Source: Bremerella cremea
Lineage (GTDB): Bacteria > Planctomycetota > Planctomycetia > Pirellulales > Pirellulaceae
Direction of reading: 5' to 3'
Length of the DNA: 64,000 nucleotides
NCBI RefSeq assembly: GCF_003335505.1
Contig: NZ_QPEX01000034.1
Coordinates: 155,823 to 219,822 of the forward strand
The notes below the pieces were generated by a model. That model was not told the origin of the DNA, ran no database searches, and saw only the letters and a program-made list of their open reading frames with translations. Shown in pieces: positions 17,674 through 26,008 of this stretch. Position 1 is the stretch's first letter. Every line of letters begins with the position of its first letter. The translations under genes and the position numbers were made by a program.

Positions 17674-18342
17674 GTATTTTGTGACGCCAACGTGTGCATC
17701 AAACTCCGCACGTTCGTCAGGAGGAAGTTTCGCACGATGGTAGCGCAATGTGAAACCGCCATGCAGCGTTCCATCATCGTTGATCATCCAGTCGATTACA
17801 TCAGCGAATGCAACCTCGAGCACTTGTCCGACCTTCAACAGCGAAACCGATGGTGGAACCTCGAATAGTTCAGCGGTGAAGCTATTGCCGGAAATGGTCG
17901 TGTTAAACAGCCAGACGAAACCGCTACTCTGACCGTCATCAAGTCTGGTTTTGATTAGGCACGAATGCGAATCATACCGAGGAATCATCGACCGAAACTC
18001 ATCGAGTGATTCGCGTGCCTTTGCAACACATTCTTGATACGCAGGGTCGGACGCGCTGAACATATCCACGCGAGCACCAGGGTCGAGTTTCGGTTTTCGG
18101 TCAAGTTCGCGCCGAAGCATCTGCCAGTCGTACCAGCAGTTATCTGGATCAATGTCGTCGTAGCCGCGAGACTCAGCCAACTTTGCGGCATCAGAATGCC
18201 GCATCATGATGCAAGCGGCATTGTCGCGGATCGAGAGAACTTCGTTATTCGTGAGCGGCTCGCCCTTCTTGTCCTCTGCTGCGATTAGGATCGCACCAAG
18301 AGATGGTATGAACATCGGTATAAGGTTCGCGTCGTCATTCAT
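17668..18342 (-). CDS. DUF2314 domain protein (cassette gene)
   Basis: 224 residues, ATG at 18342. The C-terminal about 100 residues match DUF2314 (YegJ-like): SSGFVWLFNTTISGNSFTAELFEVPPS, LKVGQVLEVAFADVIDWMINDDGTLHGGFTLR. The N-terminal half (IPMFIPSLGAILIAAEDKKG, CIMMRHSDAAKLAESRGYDDIDP) often precedes this domain in stand-alone proteins. It sits between two attC-like sites in the same orientation. DUF2314 has no established biochemical function. Confidence 0.75.
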   Translation of the reverse strand: MNDDANLIPMFIPSLGAILIAAEDKKGEPLTNNEVLSIRDNAACIMMRHSDAAKLAESRGYDDIDPDNCWYDWQMLRRELDRKPKLDPGARVDMFSASDPAYQECVAKARESLDEFRSMIPRYDSHSCLIKTRLDDGQSSGFVWLFNTTISGNSFTAELFEVPPSVSLLKVGQVLEVAFADVIDWMINDDGTLHGGFTLRYHRAKLPPDERAEFDAHVGVTKYG

Positions 18343-18357
18343 GTTGCGAATTCAATC

Positions 18358-18448
18358 GGGTGACCGCGGCCGTCACCGGGCCGCCTGAGTACGTGCTCCA
18401 CTGGCAAACCGCGAGATCGGCGGCTCCGTGTAGACGGCATTGTTATCC
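18358..18448 (-). other. attC-like site 2
   Basis: On the minus strand GGATAAC (18442-18448) opens a 91-bp imperfect palindrome ending near GGTCACC. GCCGCC and GGCGGC pair in the centre, and the blocks ACGGAG, CGCGG-TTT and GGCCCGGTGA are shared with the site at 17084-17173. The DUF2314 gene begins 15 nt after it. Confidence 0.6.
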
Positions 18449-18495
18449 GCCAGTGTGTCGGCGGGCATCACTTACGGCAATAGTCCGGTTCTGGT

Positions 18496-18766
18496 TTATG
18501 TAAGGTAGATTTCATCGGGCGTCAAGTCTGTTCCATGAGCCTCTAGTGCGTGATCACCTACGAGATCGTCGTCCATTCCCGCAATCATGTAACGCAACTT
18601 CCCTTCGTCCCACGAAAAGTCAATACCAGCCGGCTGCCCTAATTTCGCGTTGAACGTGTCCTCATCCAGTCGAATTCTAGCGTTTGGCTGCTCAACGGTC
18701 ACGTCTTTTTGTGCGTGACACGCGGAACCTGCCTGCCTGACGCTCGTCGCGCCGAAGAGTCAGTGT
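18496..18766 (-). pseudogene. 5'-truncated cassette gene remnant
   Basis: The frame is open from just after a stop near 18770 to the TAA at 18496. It encodes an acidic stretch (VTVEQPNARIRLDEDTFNAK, then YMIAGMDDDLVGDHALEAHG). Only a weak GTG at 18702 could start a 68-residue protein, and the sequence upstream in the frame still looks protein-like. It lies next to the broken duplicated segment, so loss of the 5' end is likely. Function unknown. Confidence 0.35.
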
Positions 18767-18954
18767 TTTCACGTCGGCTCCAAGATTTACCGATGAACAT
18801 TGGAACCGCGCGACGATGCCTAATCAATCTTCTTCGTCGCAGTGGCCTTGCACGCTCAGTCCGAACCGACCCCATGCACCTGATCCACTTCAATCTGCCA
18901 ACACGAAACGCTCGTGATTTCAAGGGAGACATCTTCTGCCGAGCAGTTAGCGGC

Positions 18955-19164
18955 GTAACCGATGCTTCCCAGCCAAGCTTGATAACCGTCAGTAGAAATG
19001 GCAGCGAAAACAAAGCCACTTTAACGGGGGATGAAAAGGAGCGGGATTAACAGAGCAAATAAGGTCAAACTGACCACGATGACCAAAAACGATAGCCCAG
19101 CATGAAGCCACGAAGGTTGAGGGACATCGGTCGTGGCTTGCCACTCGTCCGGTTCAAATTCCAT
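18955..19164 (-). pseudogene. Broken copy of membrane paralogue member 5
   Basis: Starts with the same MEFEPDEWQATTDVPQPSW as the intact gene at 16369-16944, but after about 47 codons reaches an in-frame TAA. Similarity resumes in another frame (ALFSLPFLLTVIKLGW versus ALFSLLFLLAVIMLGW) and fades near 18955. The remaining two thirds of the gene are missing. Confidence 0.85.
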
Positions 19165-19260
19165 GATGTTGCCGGAACTTTTCTAAGTCTAGACTTGCAT
19201 CGTTGTATCGTACGACGCAACTTGGGGCAAATTGGCAACGTGCTCAGGTCACGCCTTCCT
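19036..19260. repeat. Direct repeat copy 2, inside the cassette array
   Basis: Same-orientation copy of 16813-17032. Identity is almost complete over the coding part and breaks at the shared GCTCAGGTCACGCCTTCCT. It interrupts the array between the genes at 19321 and 18496 and sits where an attC site would be expected. Confidence 0.9.
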
Positions 19261-19320
19261 GAGCAGCGAACGACTCAAATCCCGTGGTCGCCGCGAACGA
19301 CAAGCCACTTCAAAAAAAAC

Positions 19321-19824
19321 TCAATCCGGCGACTCACGTGCATCGTTTGGTTCTGTCATGTCGTTTTTTGTCGCTTGTTCAAATTGCGCCTTCGCCCGCA
19401 TGTATTCCTCGGTTCCGACACCAATTGCTGGCATCGCACTGCACCAAAGTTGTACATTGCCATCAACACGGCGGTAATTGTATCCCTCGTTGATCGTAAT
19501 CCAGTCTTGATTCTCGCCGTAAGCATCGCGGATCGTTTTCAAATCCAGTTCCGGATCGCCTATTGCGGAAAAGTAGACGACCGCGTGAACGGTTGATTTC
19601 CACTCCCATACATCAATCCGATGATACTCTGTTGGCTCATAAGAGTAGCACCGTGACTCCGGGAATTCCTCACCAATTTCGTCTTCTACGCACTGACCGT
19701 AGAGCCTTGTGGCGTCGGCGTTAGTCACCCCAAGTGGCACAAGTTCAATGTCCTGAAGTAATGTTGGACCGACCAAACGTAGGCGAATGCCGTCAACAAG
19801 CCATTCCATGAAACGGTTAAACAT
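19321..19824 (-). CDS. Orphan cassette protein, unknown function
   Basis: 167 residues from the ATG at 19824; a TTG three codons upstream is also possible. It begins 15 nt after the GTTACAC end of an attC-like site. The sequence is acidic and soluble after a short amphipathic start (MFNRFMEWLVDGIRLRL), with WEWKSTVHAVVYFSAIGDPELD in the middle. I recognise no family. No attC-like site follows it; the duplicated segment starts about 60 bp downstream. Confidence 0.6.
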   Translation of the reverse strand: MFNRFMEWLVDGIRLRLVGPTLLQDIELVPLGVTNADATRLYGQCVEDEIGEEFPESRCYSYEPTEYHRIDVWEWKSTVHAVVYFSAIGDPELDLKTIRDAYGENQDWITINEGYNYRRVDGNVQLWCSAMPAIGVGTEEYMRAKAQFEQATKNDMTEPNDARESPD

Positions 19825-19838
19825 CGAAACCAATTTGT

Positions 19839-19898
19839 GTGTAACGTCAAAGCTGAGTGACGCTGCGAAGCCGCGTCCGCTCGAGCGACTAGTTATGT
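19839..19898 (-). other. attC-like site 1 (canonical short form)
   Basis: On the minus strand ACATAAC...GTTACA bounds a 60-bp imperfect palindrome with the central GCGGCTTCGCAGCG loop region and the pairs TAAC/GTTA, GTC/GAC, GCT/AGC and GACGC/GCGTC. Spacing and loop closely resemble classical 59-base elements such as those of aad cassettes. The TAA stop of the gene ending at 19893 lies inside the first core. Confidence 0.75.
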
Positions 19899-20606
19899 TG
19901 CGGTGTAGTCATCTGCAGTTCCAGGTCTAGCTGGACCGCAGTCAGCTGGAAGGATTGCAGTTGCAGCTTGCACTGCTTCAGCTGCCGTGCCCTTGTACAA
20001 TAGCCGATTCTTGGCATCTCTGGCTTCATACGTGCCGTCCTCACATGGACAGAGGTAGGGAAGATCGCATACATAGGGGTAACCGGTGCATCGGCTGAAA
20101 CACAGACGATGCAGACTAGTGAACGGGAAGAGCTGGCGCAGCTTGGGAACCGCCGCCGCTAGCCTGAACAACTCCCTTAGCTCTGGAAGATCATCATCAT
20201 CGCTCAAGTACCGTTCCCACGCGAAGTTGACCTCATTGCCTGCATCAAAGGCCTTGGCTCCGGGGCGAAGCCGTATCGCGGGCAACTTGCACAACTCGTC
20301 CAGAGAACAGGCCTTGCCAACCCACGAGTCGATGAGCCTAGCAGACAGGGCGAGGCTATCGGTCTGGGCGTTCGCATACTGCACCCCTGCACGCCAGAAA
20401 TCGATCAGGAAGAGGCGTTCCTCGGCTGCGATGTACACCTGCGAAAATCGATCATCAGCAGCAATGCGAGCATAGTTAACAAACCGGATATCTTCAGGGA
20501 GATCCTTGGCTGTCAGACGAGACTCTAGGGCAGAAAGTGCAACATTGAAGGCGGCGGAGAGACCGCCTGCCTTTCGCAGATCTGGGTATAGGTCAGGATC
20601 AGACAT
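19893..20606 (-). CDS. DUF6193-like orphan protein (cassette gene)
   Basis: 237 residues, ATG at 20606. The C-terminal part (LRQLFPFTSLHRLCFSRCTGYPY, then DLPYLCPCEDGTYEARD) resembles the DUF6193 family of actinobacterial proteins, which I recall only by pattern. The start LYPDLRKAGGLSAAFN also fits. It is the first gene of the array in reading direction, and its stop overlaps the canonical attC-like site. Function unknown. Confidence 0.6.
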   Translation of the reverse strand: MSDPDLYPDLRKAGGLSAAFNVALSALESRLTAKDLPEDIRFVNYARIAADDRFSQVYIAAEERLFLIDFWRAGVQYANAQTDSLALSARLIDSWVGKACSLDELCKLPAIRLRPGAKAFDAGNEVNFAWERYLSDDDDLPELRELFRLAAAVPKLRQLFPFTSLHRLCFSRCTGYPYVCDLPYLCPCEDGTYEARDAKNRLLYKGTAAEAVQAATAILPADCGPARPGTADDYTAT

Positions 20607-20643
20607 GGTTCAGTAACATAACTAATGTTTATTCAGAACCTTT

Positions 20644-20669
20644 CCGAATAACGTGCGCACGTTAATCGG
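20644..20669. repeat. 26-bp near-perfect palindrome with attC-like cores
   Basis: CCGAATAACGTGCGCACG continues to TTAATCGG, giving 24 of 26 symmetric positions. It contains AATAAC and GTTAAT, so it could be a collapsed attC, a boundary site or an operator for the gene starting at 20606. Confidence 0.5.
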
Positions 20670-21027
20670 AACCAAGGCTGTCGAAATCAACCAGGCTGCG
20701 GCCGCCACGTCCTCCCTGGTTCAAAACATGAGTATATATCATCGCCGTCCTAAAGCCACGGTAATCAAGGAGTTGCTGTACTGTGACGAATGTCATAGCC
20801 TTCGGAAATCAGTTGTATGGCAAACGATACACTGCTCCAGGACGAACCGTCATTTGTTATTAGGCAAATGACACGCCCACCGTACGCATCTCGGTGTGTC
20901 GGACGTATGTTGGACCGAAGTAGATTCTGGGACTGGGCCAAATTCCACGGGCCGAAAAATCATCTGGGTGACAAGTCGGCGATTGAGCTTTTTGCTCGCG
21001 GCATTCGAGCAGTGCCATGGCATTTAG
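20670..21027. other. Intergenic stretch without a supported gene
   Basis: Short frames only. A small hairpin (GTCATTTG at 20849 region with CAAATGAC) is visible. The stretch probably holds eroded cassette DNA between the array and the MITE. Confidence 0.4.
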
Positions 21028-21186
21028 CAGTCTGTTGATTTTCTGCTTCGGCAGCGAGTTATTGAGATTGGGGCGAGGGCAAGGCGTGAATCCGCAGGCA
21101 TATCCACTAGATATGTCGAGGAATTCACAACGCTGCAATCGCCCTAATCTCAATAACGTAGCCGATCTGAGAAATTCAACAGGCTG
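21028..21186 (+). mobile_element. 159-bp MITE copy 1
   Basis: Non-coding element with inverted ends (CAGTCTGTTGA at the left, complement of CAGCCTGTTGAATTTCTC at the right), flanked on both sides by the direct repeat TTAG (21024-21027 and 21187-21190). The inside is a long imperfect hairpin: TTATTGAGATTGGGGCGA pairs with TCGCCCTAATCTCAATAA. A second copy lies inverted at 47838-47996. Confidence 0.9.
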
Positions 21187-21190
21187 TTAG

Positions 21191-21759
21191 GGCTTTCCCG
21201 TATAGCAATGGTAAAGATTTCGAAGGTAGGCCGGATCGGCCACAGGCGGTGAGGTTCGCGAAGTTGACCTGGGCATTCATAAGCGGCCTGTCCAAACGCT
21301 ATTTAGCCGGCGCTGCGTGGTAGGGCGATCTCGAACTGTGATTGCTTGAAGGATTGGCGACTCGGCACGAGGCCTCGTAGAGGTAATCTGGACCGGCTTA
21401 CGCGGTACCAAGTTGTGGTCAATACCGATGCTAGGCGCGGGTTGCGATTGCAGATGGCGTTCGATAAGCTGAAAGCATTAAAGGAGTTCCGTCGTTTGTC
21501 TAAGGCCGGCTTATCGTAATCTGCCCCAGCCCAGGACCGGTGGCGTTGAAGTCCTGGAGAATTAGCTGCCCATGCGATTCTTGAAGGCCTGTGCAATGGC
21601 GACTCCTTTCAACAGCAGCGGACTCTCCGTTTCCATTAACAGTAGCCATCCTGCTTTACATCGAAAATCGTGAATGTGCCCCAGAAGGCTACCGACCTGT
21701 TCGTGGTAAAGTTCCTAGATCAACTTTGCAATTTCAGTTTTTAGAAGGATCGATGGACC
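21191..21759. other. Intergenic stretch without a supported gene
   Basis: About 570 bp between the MITE and the amidohydrolase. Open frames are short and lack motifs. It may be decayed coding DNA; its end holds the promoter of the amidohydrolase gene. Confidence 0.4.
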
Positions 21760-23532
21760 ATGGAGTCCCATTCGTTGCAAACGCCACGCCCGATGCGGTC
21801 CAACAGTCATCCCCTGTCGGTGATAATGGGCTGGGTCGCATTCGGTCTCTTGCTCCTAAAATTCGCGTGCTATGGCTACGCTCAGTCACCGGCCGATTTA
21901 GTTGTTCTTAATGCGAATGTCGTGACCTGCGACGATCAGCTTCGAAGGGTCGAGGCGGTGGCGATTCGAAATGGCCACTTCGTAGCCGTGGGCAGCAATG
22001 CCGATGTGCGTAGAACTATGGGGACGGAGACTACCGTCGTCGATGCCGCTGGCCAAACGATTACGCCGGGACTGATCGATAGCCATCTGCATTTTGTGGG
22101 CTTAGGCGAGTCGCTGCAAATGCTGAATCTGAGTCAAGCCCGTTCGTGGGAGGCGATTGTCCGTCAGGTCGAGTCGGCTGCCAAACAAACACCCGCCGGT
22201 GATTGGATCGAAGGGCGAGGCTGGCACCAGAGCAAATGGTCGGTTGAGCCAACCGAAAATATCGATGGATATCCCGTGCACACGTCGATGAGCAGAGTCA
22301 CGGAGACGCACCCAATAATTCTTGCCCACGCGAGTGGCCATGCTTGCTTCGCAAACGCTGCCGCGATGAAATTGGCGGGCATTGATCGCGATACTCCCGA
22401 TCCGCCGGGAGGACAAATCGTGCGTGACGCCGAAGGGGACGCCATTGGCATCTTCCTTGAAAATGCACAATCGCACATTTACCGAGCAAAAGCCAAGGCG
22501 GACCGGCAAGTGCCGATTGCCGATCGCCAAGCTCGTTTGTCCGAGCAGATTCGTCTGGCGGGTGAAGCCTGCTTGAGATACGGAATCACATCTGTCCATG
22601 ACGCTGGCTGCAGCTTTGAGCTTGCGGAAAAGCTGCGACAGTTGGCCGATGCCGGTCAACTGCAGGTGCGCATGCTGGTTATGATCCGTGCCAGTAGTCG
22701 GGAATTGGAAGGCCGTTTAGCCGCTGCGCGTACCGAGCAGGCGGGAAATGGCTTCTTGAGCGTGAGGAGCGTGAAAGTTTCCATTGATGGTGCATTGGGA
22801 GCGCATGGTGCCTGGTTGCTACAGCCTTACGACGATCTGCCGGGCAGCGTTGGCTTCAACACCGTCGCGATCGATGAACTGGAGCGCATCGCAGAAATGT
22901 GCAAAGCCAACCAATGGCAATTGTGCGTGCATGCCATCGGAGATCAGGCCAACCGCGAAGTCCTGGACACTTACGAGCGGGTGCTTGGCGCCGACGCCGG
23001 CAATGATCATCGTTGGCGAGTTGAGCATGCACAGCACTTATCAGTCGAGGATATTCCCCGCTTTGGAAAGTTGGGAGTCATCCCTGCAATGCAAGCCAAT
23101 CATTGCACAAGTGACGCTCCTTTCGTCCTGCAGCGATTGGGTGAACGCCGCAGTTCCGAAGGTGCCTACGTCTGGCGTTCGCTCATCGACAGTTGTGCGA
23201 TCGTTGCCAACGGGACCGACGCACCGGTGGAATCGATCGATCCGCGCGTCAGCCTGTACGCATCGGTCACCCGGCAACTTTCAGATGGCAGCCAGTTTTT
23301 TCCGGAACAGTGCATGACGCGGCAGGAGGCGCTGCTGAGCTACACTCGCTGGGCCGCGCGAGCCGGCTTTCAAGACCAATACATCGGCTCTATCGAAATC
23401 GGAAAACGGGCGGACTTTGTACTCTGGGACACCGATCTACTGAATTGCGCTGCGGAAGAGTTGTTGACTGCCAATACGCTACGTGTCTGGCTGGATGGCA
23501 AGGAACGAACGGTCACTCCGCTCGCCAAATAA
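21760..23532 (+). CDS. Exported amidohydrolase (YtcJ/Amidohydro_3 type)
   Basis: 590 residues. A hydrophobic segment near residue 23-42 (MGWVAFGLLLLKFACYGYAQ) suggests a signal peptide, so a start at the internal ATG (residue 23) is possible. The fold is that of YtcJ-like metal-dependent hydrolases: GLIDSHLHFVGLG (metal-binding HxH), a mid-domain DGALGAHGAWLL, CVHAIGDQANREVL, RVEHAQHLSVEDIPRF and the late NGTDAPVESIDPR. The family hydrolyses amide bonds in small N-acyl or formamide substrates; the substrate here is unknown. The gene is monocistronic by position. Confidence 0.88.
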   Translation: MESHSLQTPRPMRSNSHPLSVIMGWVAFGLLLLKFACYGYAQSPADLVVLNANVVTCDDQLRRVEAVAIRNGHFVAVGSNADVRRTMGTETTVVDAAGQTITPGLIDSHLHFVGLGESLQMLNLSQARSWEAIVRQVESAAKQTPAGDWIEGRGWHQSKWSVEPTENIDGYPVHTSMSRVTETHPIILAHASGHACFANAAAMKLAGIDRDTPDPPGGQIVRDAEGDAIGIFLENAQSHIYRAKAKADRQVPIADRQARLSEQIRLAGEACLRYGITSVHDAGCSFELAEKLRQLADAGQLQVRMLVMIRASSRELEGRLAAARTEQAGNGFLSVRSVKVSIDGALGAHGAWLLQPYDDLPGSVGFNTVAIDELERIAEMCKANQWQLCVHAIGDQANREVLDTYERVLGADAGNDHRWRVEHAQHLSVEDIPRFGKLGVIPAMQANHCTSDAPFVLQRLGERRSSEGAYVWRSLIDSCAIVANGTDAPVESIDPRVSLYASVTRQLSDGSQFFPEQCMTRQEALLSYTRWAARAGFQDQYIGSIEIGKRADFVLWDTDLLNCAAEELLTANTLRVWLDGKERTVTPLAK

Positions 23533-23602
23533 CGCGGCATGTTTCCCCAAGGCGGGCCACTAGATTCGCACGTATCGGCTGTTTTGCAAATCAGTGCTCG
23601 CC

Positions 23603-23761
23603 TCACCCACATCGCAGCGGCCGTGACCTCACCGAAAGCCGCAACCGAATTCCATGGGGCCATGCGAAGTTCCATGTCAGGCCAACAAATGCCAGGAAAA
23701 CAGCGATCAACAGGATCGATGCGATCTGATGGACGAGCAAGGGTTGAGGGGCGGAGTTCAT
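23603..23761 (-). CDS. Possible 52-residue single-pass protein coupled to member 6
   Basis: The ATG at 23761 overlaps the TGA stop of the upstream membrane paralogue (ATGA), which favours translational coupling. The product has one hydrophobic segment (IASILLIAVFLAFVGLTW) followed by a basic tail. No family recognised; it might also be the start of a larger frameshifted gene. Confidence 0.35.
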   Translation of the reverse strand: MNSAPQPLLVHQIASILLIAVFLAFVGLTWNFAWPHGIRLRLSVRSRPLRCG

Positions 23762-24693
23762 TTTGCAGGAATGATCATTTCATAGTAGTAGGCAGTCCCG
23801 CTTGGGCGATCGTAGACAAGCGAAATATACCGGTTGCCAAGCCTCCAGGTCGCACGGAAACCTTTTGTTACGGTGAATGTGTCTCCGAGCAGGTGTTGTT
23901 CGTAGCTGGGTGTGCTGATCTGTTCGGGTGTCGTGATCTCTTCCAGATTCAAATGATCGTCAGCGTGGTTTTTGTGTAGCCAGTTCTTCAGGACCTTTTC
24001 ATCCACGACGAACGTGGCACGCGCTACGCCGAAGCGGTTTCGCTGGTAGGTAATATCTTGCGCCCCGGTCGGCAGGGGCAAAGGAACGTCAGCGACGGAG
24101 GCGTTTTCGATGTACAGGGCCGGATTACGGTGGGCCTGGTAACTGGCCGGGGCAACGACGACGGCCAACAGAATACACAGCCCCAAGATTTCCATCAGCG
24201 AGAACGCGAACCTTTTCTTTTCGTCTGATTGTTTGGCGTAGGCTTGTAACTTGAAAACCCAATGGAAGTTCACGCCAAAAGAAGCGAGACCGTAGATCAC
24301 GATGTAGGGAAAAAAGGAGGTAGACTCGGCGATGAAATCGGTTACGGAAACGTCTCCTGCAAGAGAAAGTAAAACAGGAGCAACGGTCTTCACGGCCAGT
24401 AACAGGATCAGGCTAAAACTAGGCAGAGTACCTCCGAGCCAAGCGCCGAATAAACTCCGATGAAACGTCCCCAGATACTGCATGATTGTGGTGCCGAGGC
24501 CGACGAGCGTGATCATGACGCAGAACATTGTGAAGGGAGACGCCGGCCAGACGAATTCCAGGCCGATCAGCCCTACGGCGGCCGTGACCGCGCCGAGTGC
24601 CATATTGACCAGCGAAATAGCGATCAGCAGCCACGAAGGACGAGGTGGCGCAAGATTGGTTTCTGCCGGAGCTTCGGTAGTGCTAATGGTCAT
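23758..24693 (-). CDS. Membrane protein of the paralogous family with extra C-terminal domain (member 6)
   Basis: 311 residues. Landmarks: PPRPSWLLIAISLVNM opening, MQYLGTFHRSLFGAW, NFHWVFKLQAYAKQSD, SLMEILGLCILLAVVVAP. The C-terminal about 110 residues (LPTGAQDITYQRNRFG to LVYDRPSGTAYYYE) match the extra domain of the 14840-15739 protein. It begins 5 bp after the PepSY-like gene, so they form one operon. Confidence 0.78.
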   Translation of the reverse strand: MTISTTEAPAETNLAPPRPSWLLIAISLVNMALGAVTAAVGLIGLEFVWPASPFTMFCVMITLVGLGTTIMQYLGTFHRSLFGAWLGGTLPSFSLILLLAVKTVAPVLLSLAGDVSVTDFIAESTSFFPYIVIYGLASFGVNFHWVFKLQAYAKQSDEKKRFAFSLMEILGLCILLAVVVAPASYQAHRNPALYIENASVADVPLPLPTGAQDITYQRNRFGVARATFVVDEKVLKNWLHKNHADDHLNLEEITTPEQISTPSYEQHLLGDTFTVTKGFRATWRLGNRYISLVYDRPSGTAYYYEMIIPAK

Positions 24694-24698
24694 CGGGG

Positions 24699-25352
24699 CT
24701 ACTTCACGGCAGGCGTTCGGTCGATTTTAAATTTGACTTTCGTCCCTTCCTTCGTGCCGAAACTCCATTCGAAGCGGAAGTTGGCATGGGGGACGCGGGG
24801 GTTGTCTTTGGCCAGCAGCGGCACACCGGTTACTTCGCCGCCACGCGATTCGCGCTGAACGAGTTCTCGGATCGCATCTGGCATGCGCTGGGGCAATGCG
24901 ATGTCGCCTGGGCCTGCTTCCTCGGCGGGTGGCTCTTCTTCTTTCGGTTTTTCACGCAGCCGTTTGCTGAGTAGCTTTCCGTCGACACTGACACACAAAT
25001 CGTACGGCTGTTGGTCGTAGGTGACTTCAATCCAGTAAACCTCGGCCGTGCCTCCCCAATCTTTGTTCCGCAATTTCTTTTCCAGCAGCTTGCTTTGCAG
25101 TGTGCCGTCGGCGTGGACTTTGGTTTCGTACCACATGTTGTCCATCTTGTAGACCACGCGATAAAGGGTGCTATCGTCGCTGGCGATTGGCTCGACCTGG
25201 GGAATCTGCAAATCGTGTAGTTCTCGCGCGATGGTCGCTTGGACAGGCTCTGGACATTCGGCGAGATCGAGCTTCGGTAACGCTTCGTCTGCCAACGAGG
25301 CCTGGCCCCAGATCGCTAAGAGCAAAACCGTAAATCCGTGGCTTCGCGTCAT
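24699..25352 (-). CDS. Exported PepSY-like protein
   Basis: 217 residues from the ATG at 25352 (MTRSHGFTVLLLAIWGQASLADEA, a signal peptide); a Met 7 codons upstream is less likely. The first domain (VQATIARELHDLQIPQVEPI, YRVVYKMDNMWYETKVHADGTL) has the PepSY/PepSY-like strand-helix pattern found in periplasmic proteins. A charged linker KPKEEEPPAEEAGPGD joins a second segment rich in beta strands. Lies between paralogous membrane proteins 7 and 6; a joint function is inferred from operon structure only. Confidence 0.6.
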   Translation of the reverse strand: MTRSHGFTVLLLAIWGQASLADEALPKLDLAECPEPVQATIARELHDLQIPQVEPIASDDSTLYRVVYKMDNMWYETKVHADGTLQSKLLEKKLRNKDWGGTAEVYWIEVTYDQQPYDLCVSVDGKLLSKRLREKPKEEEPPAEEAGPGDIALPQRMPDAIRELVQRESRGGEVTGVPLLAKDNPRVPHANFRFEWSFGTKEGTKVKFKIDRTPAVK

Positions 25353-25441
25353 GTTAAGACTCCTTTCAATCAATCGGGGGGATCAATACCAGTCGCCAAT
25401 CTATCGGCCTGAATCGTCGCTCGCAACTATTTGACGTTACT

Positions 25442-26008
25442 TCAACGCTGCGAGAAGAAGGCAGTCCCACCCAGCACTATCGCAATTGCCAGGGTGATTC
25501 CCATGATTTCCAACAAGCTGAACCGCCAGGGCCAACCAACGGGGGGCCCAGCTTGCTCTGCTCTTTGAAGTTGCTTCCAACGGAAGTAGTTCATAACCGA
25601 AGTGCTTGTCAAAAAAACAACAACACCTAGCATGCTGGCCAGCGTTGTCAGCAACTCGACCTGAGAGATTTTGGAAGACCACAGTTCACGAGTTGCAAAC
25701 ACCGTGGGAAGAAACACGAGAAAAGCCATAACACCAAAGAAGATCATACAGAAACGAGCACCGAATGGACTCGCCCGAAAGGTCCCCAAGTATTGCTGCA
25801 TGGCAACCATGCCAGGGCCTATCAGAGCGACCAAGCATGTCAGGGTGGTAAGAAAAAGGTGTGGATGGTCGAACCCAACCGCCAGCAGCATGCCAGAGAA
25901 CCATAAACAGGCGACCATCGAAGGAATCGAGATCGCAATCAGTAGCCACGAGGGGCGTGTCACTGCGGGCGAGGTTTGAGCTGCTGCAATTTCCTGTTCG
26001 TCATCCAT
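25442..26008 (-). CDS. Small membrane protein, paralogous family member 7
   Basis: 188 residues from the ATG at 26008 (MDDEQEIAAAQTSPAVTRPSWLLIAISI); the frame runs on upstream but the family start fits here. Landmarks: MQQYLGTFRASPFGARF, NYFRWKQLQRAEQ, SLLEIMGITLAIAIVLGG. The PRPSWLLIAIS start is shared almost exactly with member 6. Confidence 0.76.
   Translation of the reverse strand: MDDEQEIAAAQTSPAVTRPSWLLIAISIPSMVACLWFSGMLLAVGFDHPHLFLTTLTCLVALIGPGMVAMQQYLGTFRASPFGARFCMIFFGVMAFLVFLPTVFATRELWSSKISQVELLTTLASMLGVVVFLTSTSVMNYFRWKQLQRAEQAGPPVGWPWRFSLLEIMGITLAIAIVLGGTAFFSQR

Noticed and set aside
17201..20606. Reading the orphan genes as a conventional defence island or prophage
   Set aside because: No nuclease, helicase, methylase, integrase or phage structural gene is present; spacing and palindromes fit cassettes better.
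20653..20871. 72-codon plus-strand frame
   Set aside because: Runs against the direction of the cassette array and starts inside the palindrome; no recognisable features.
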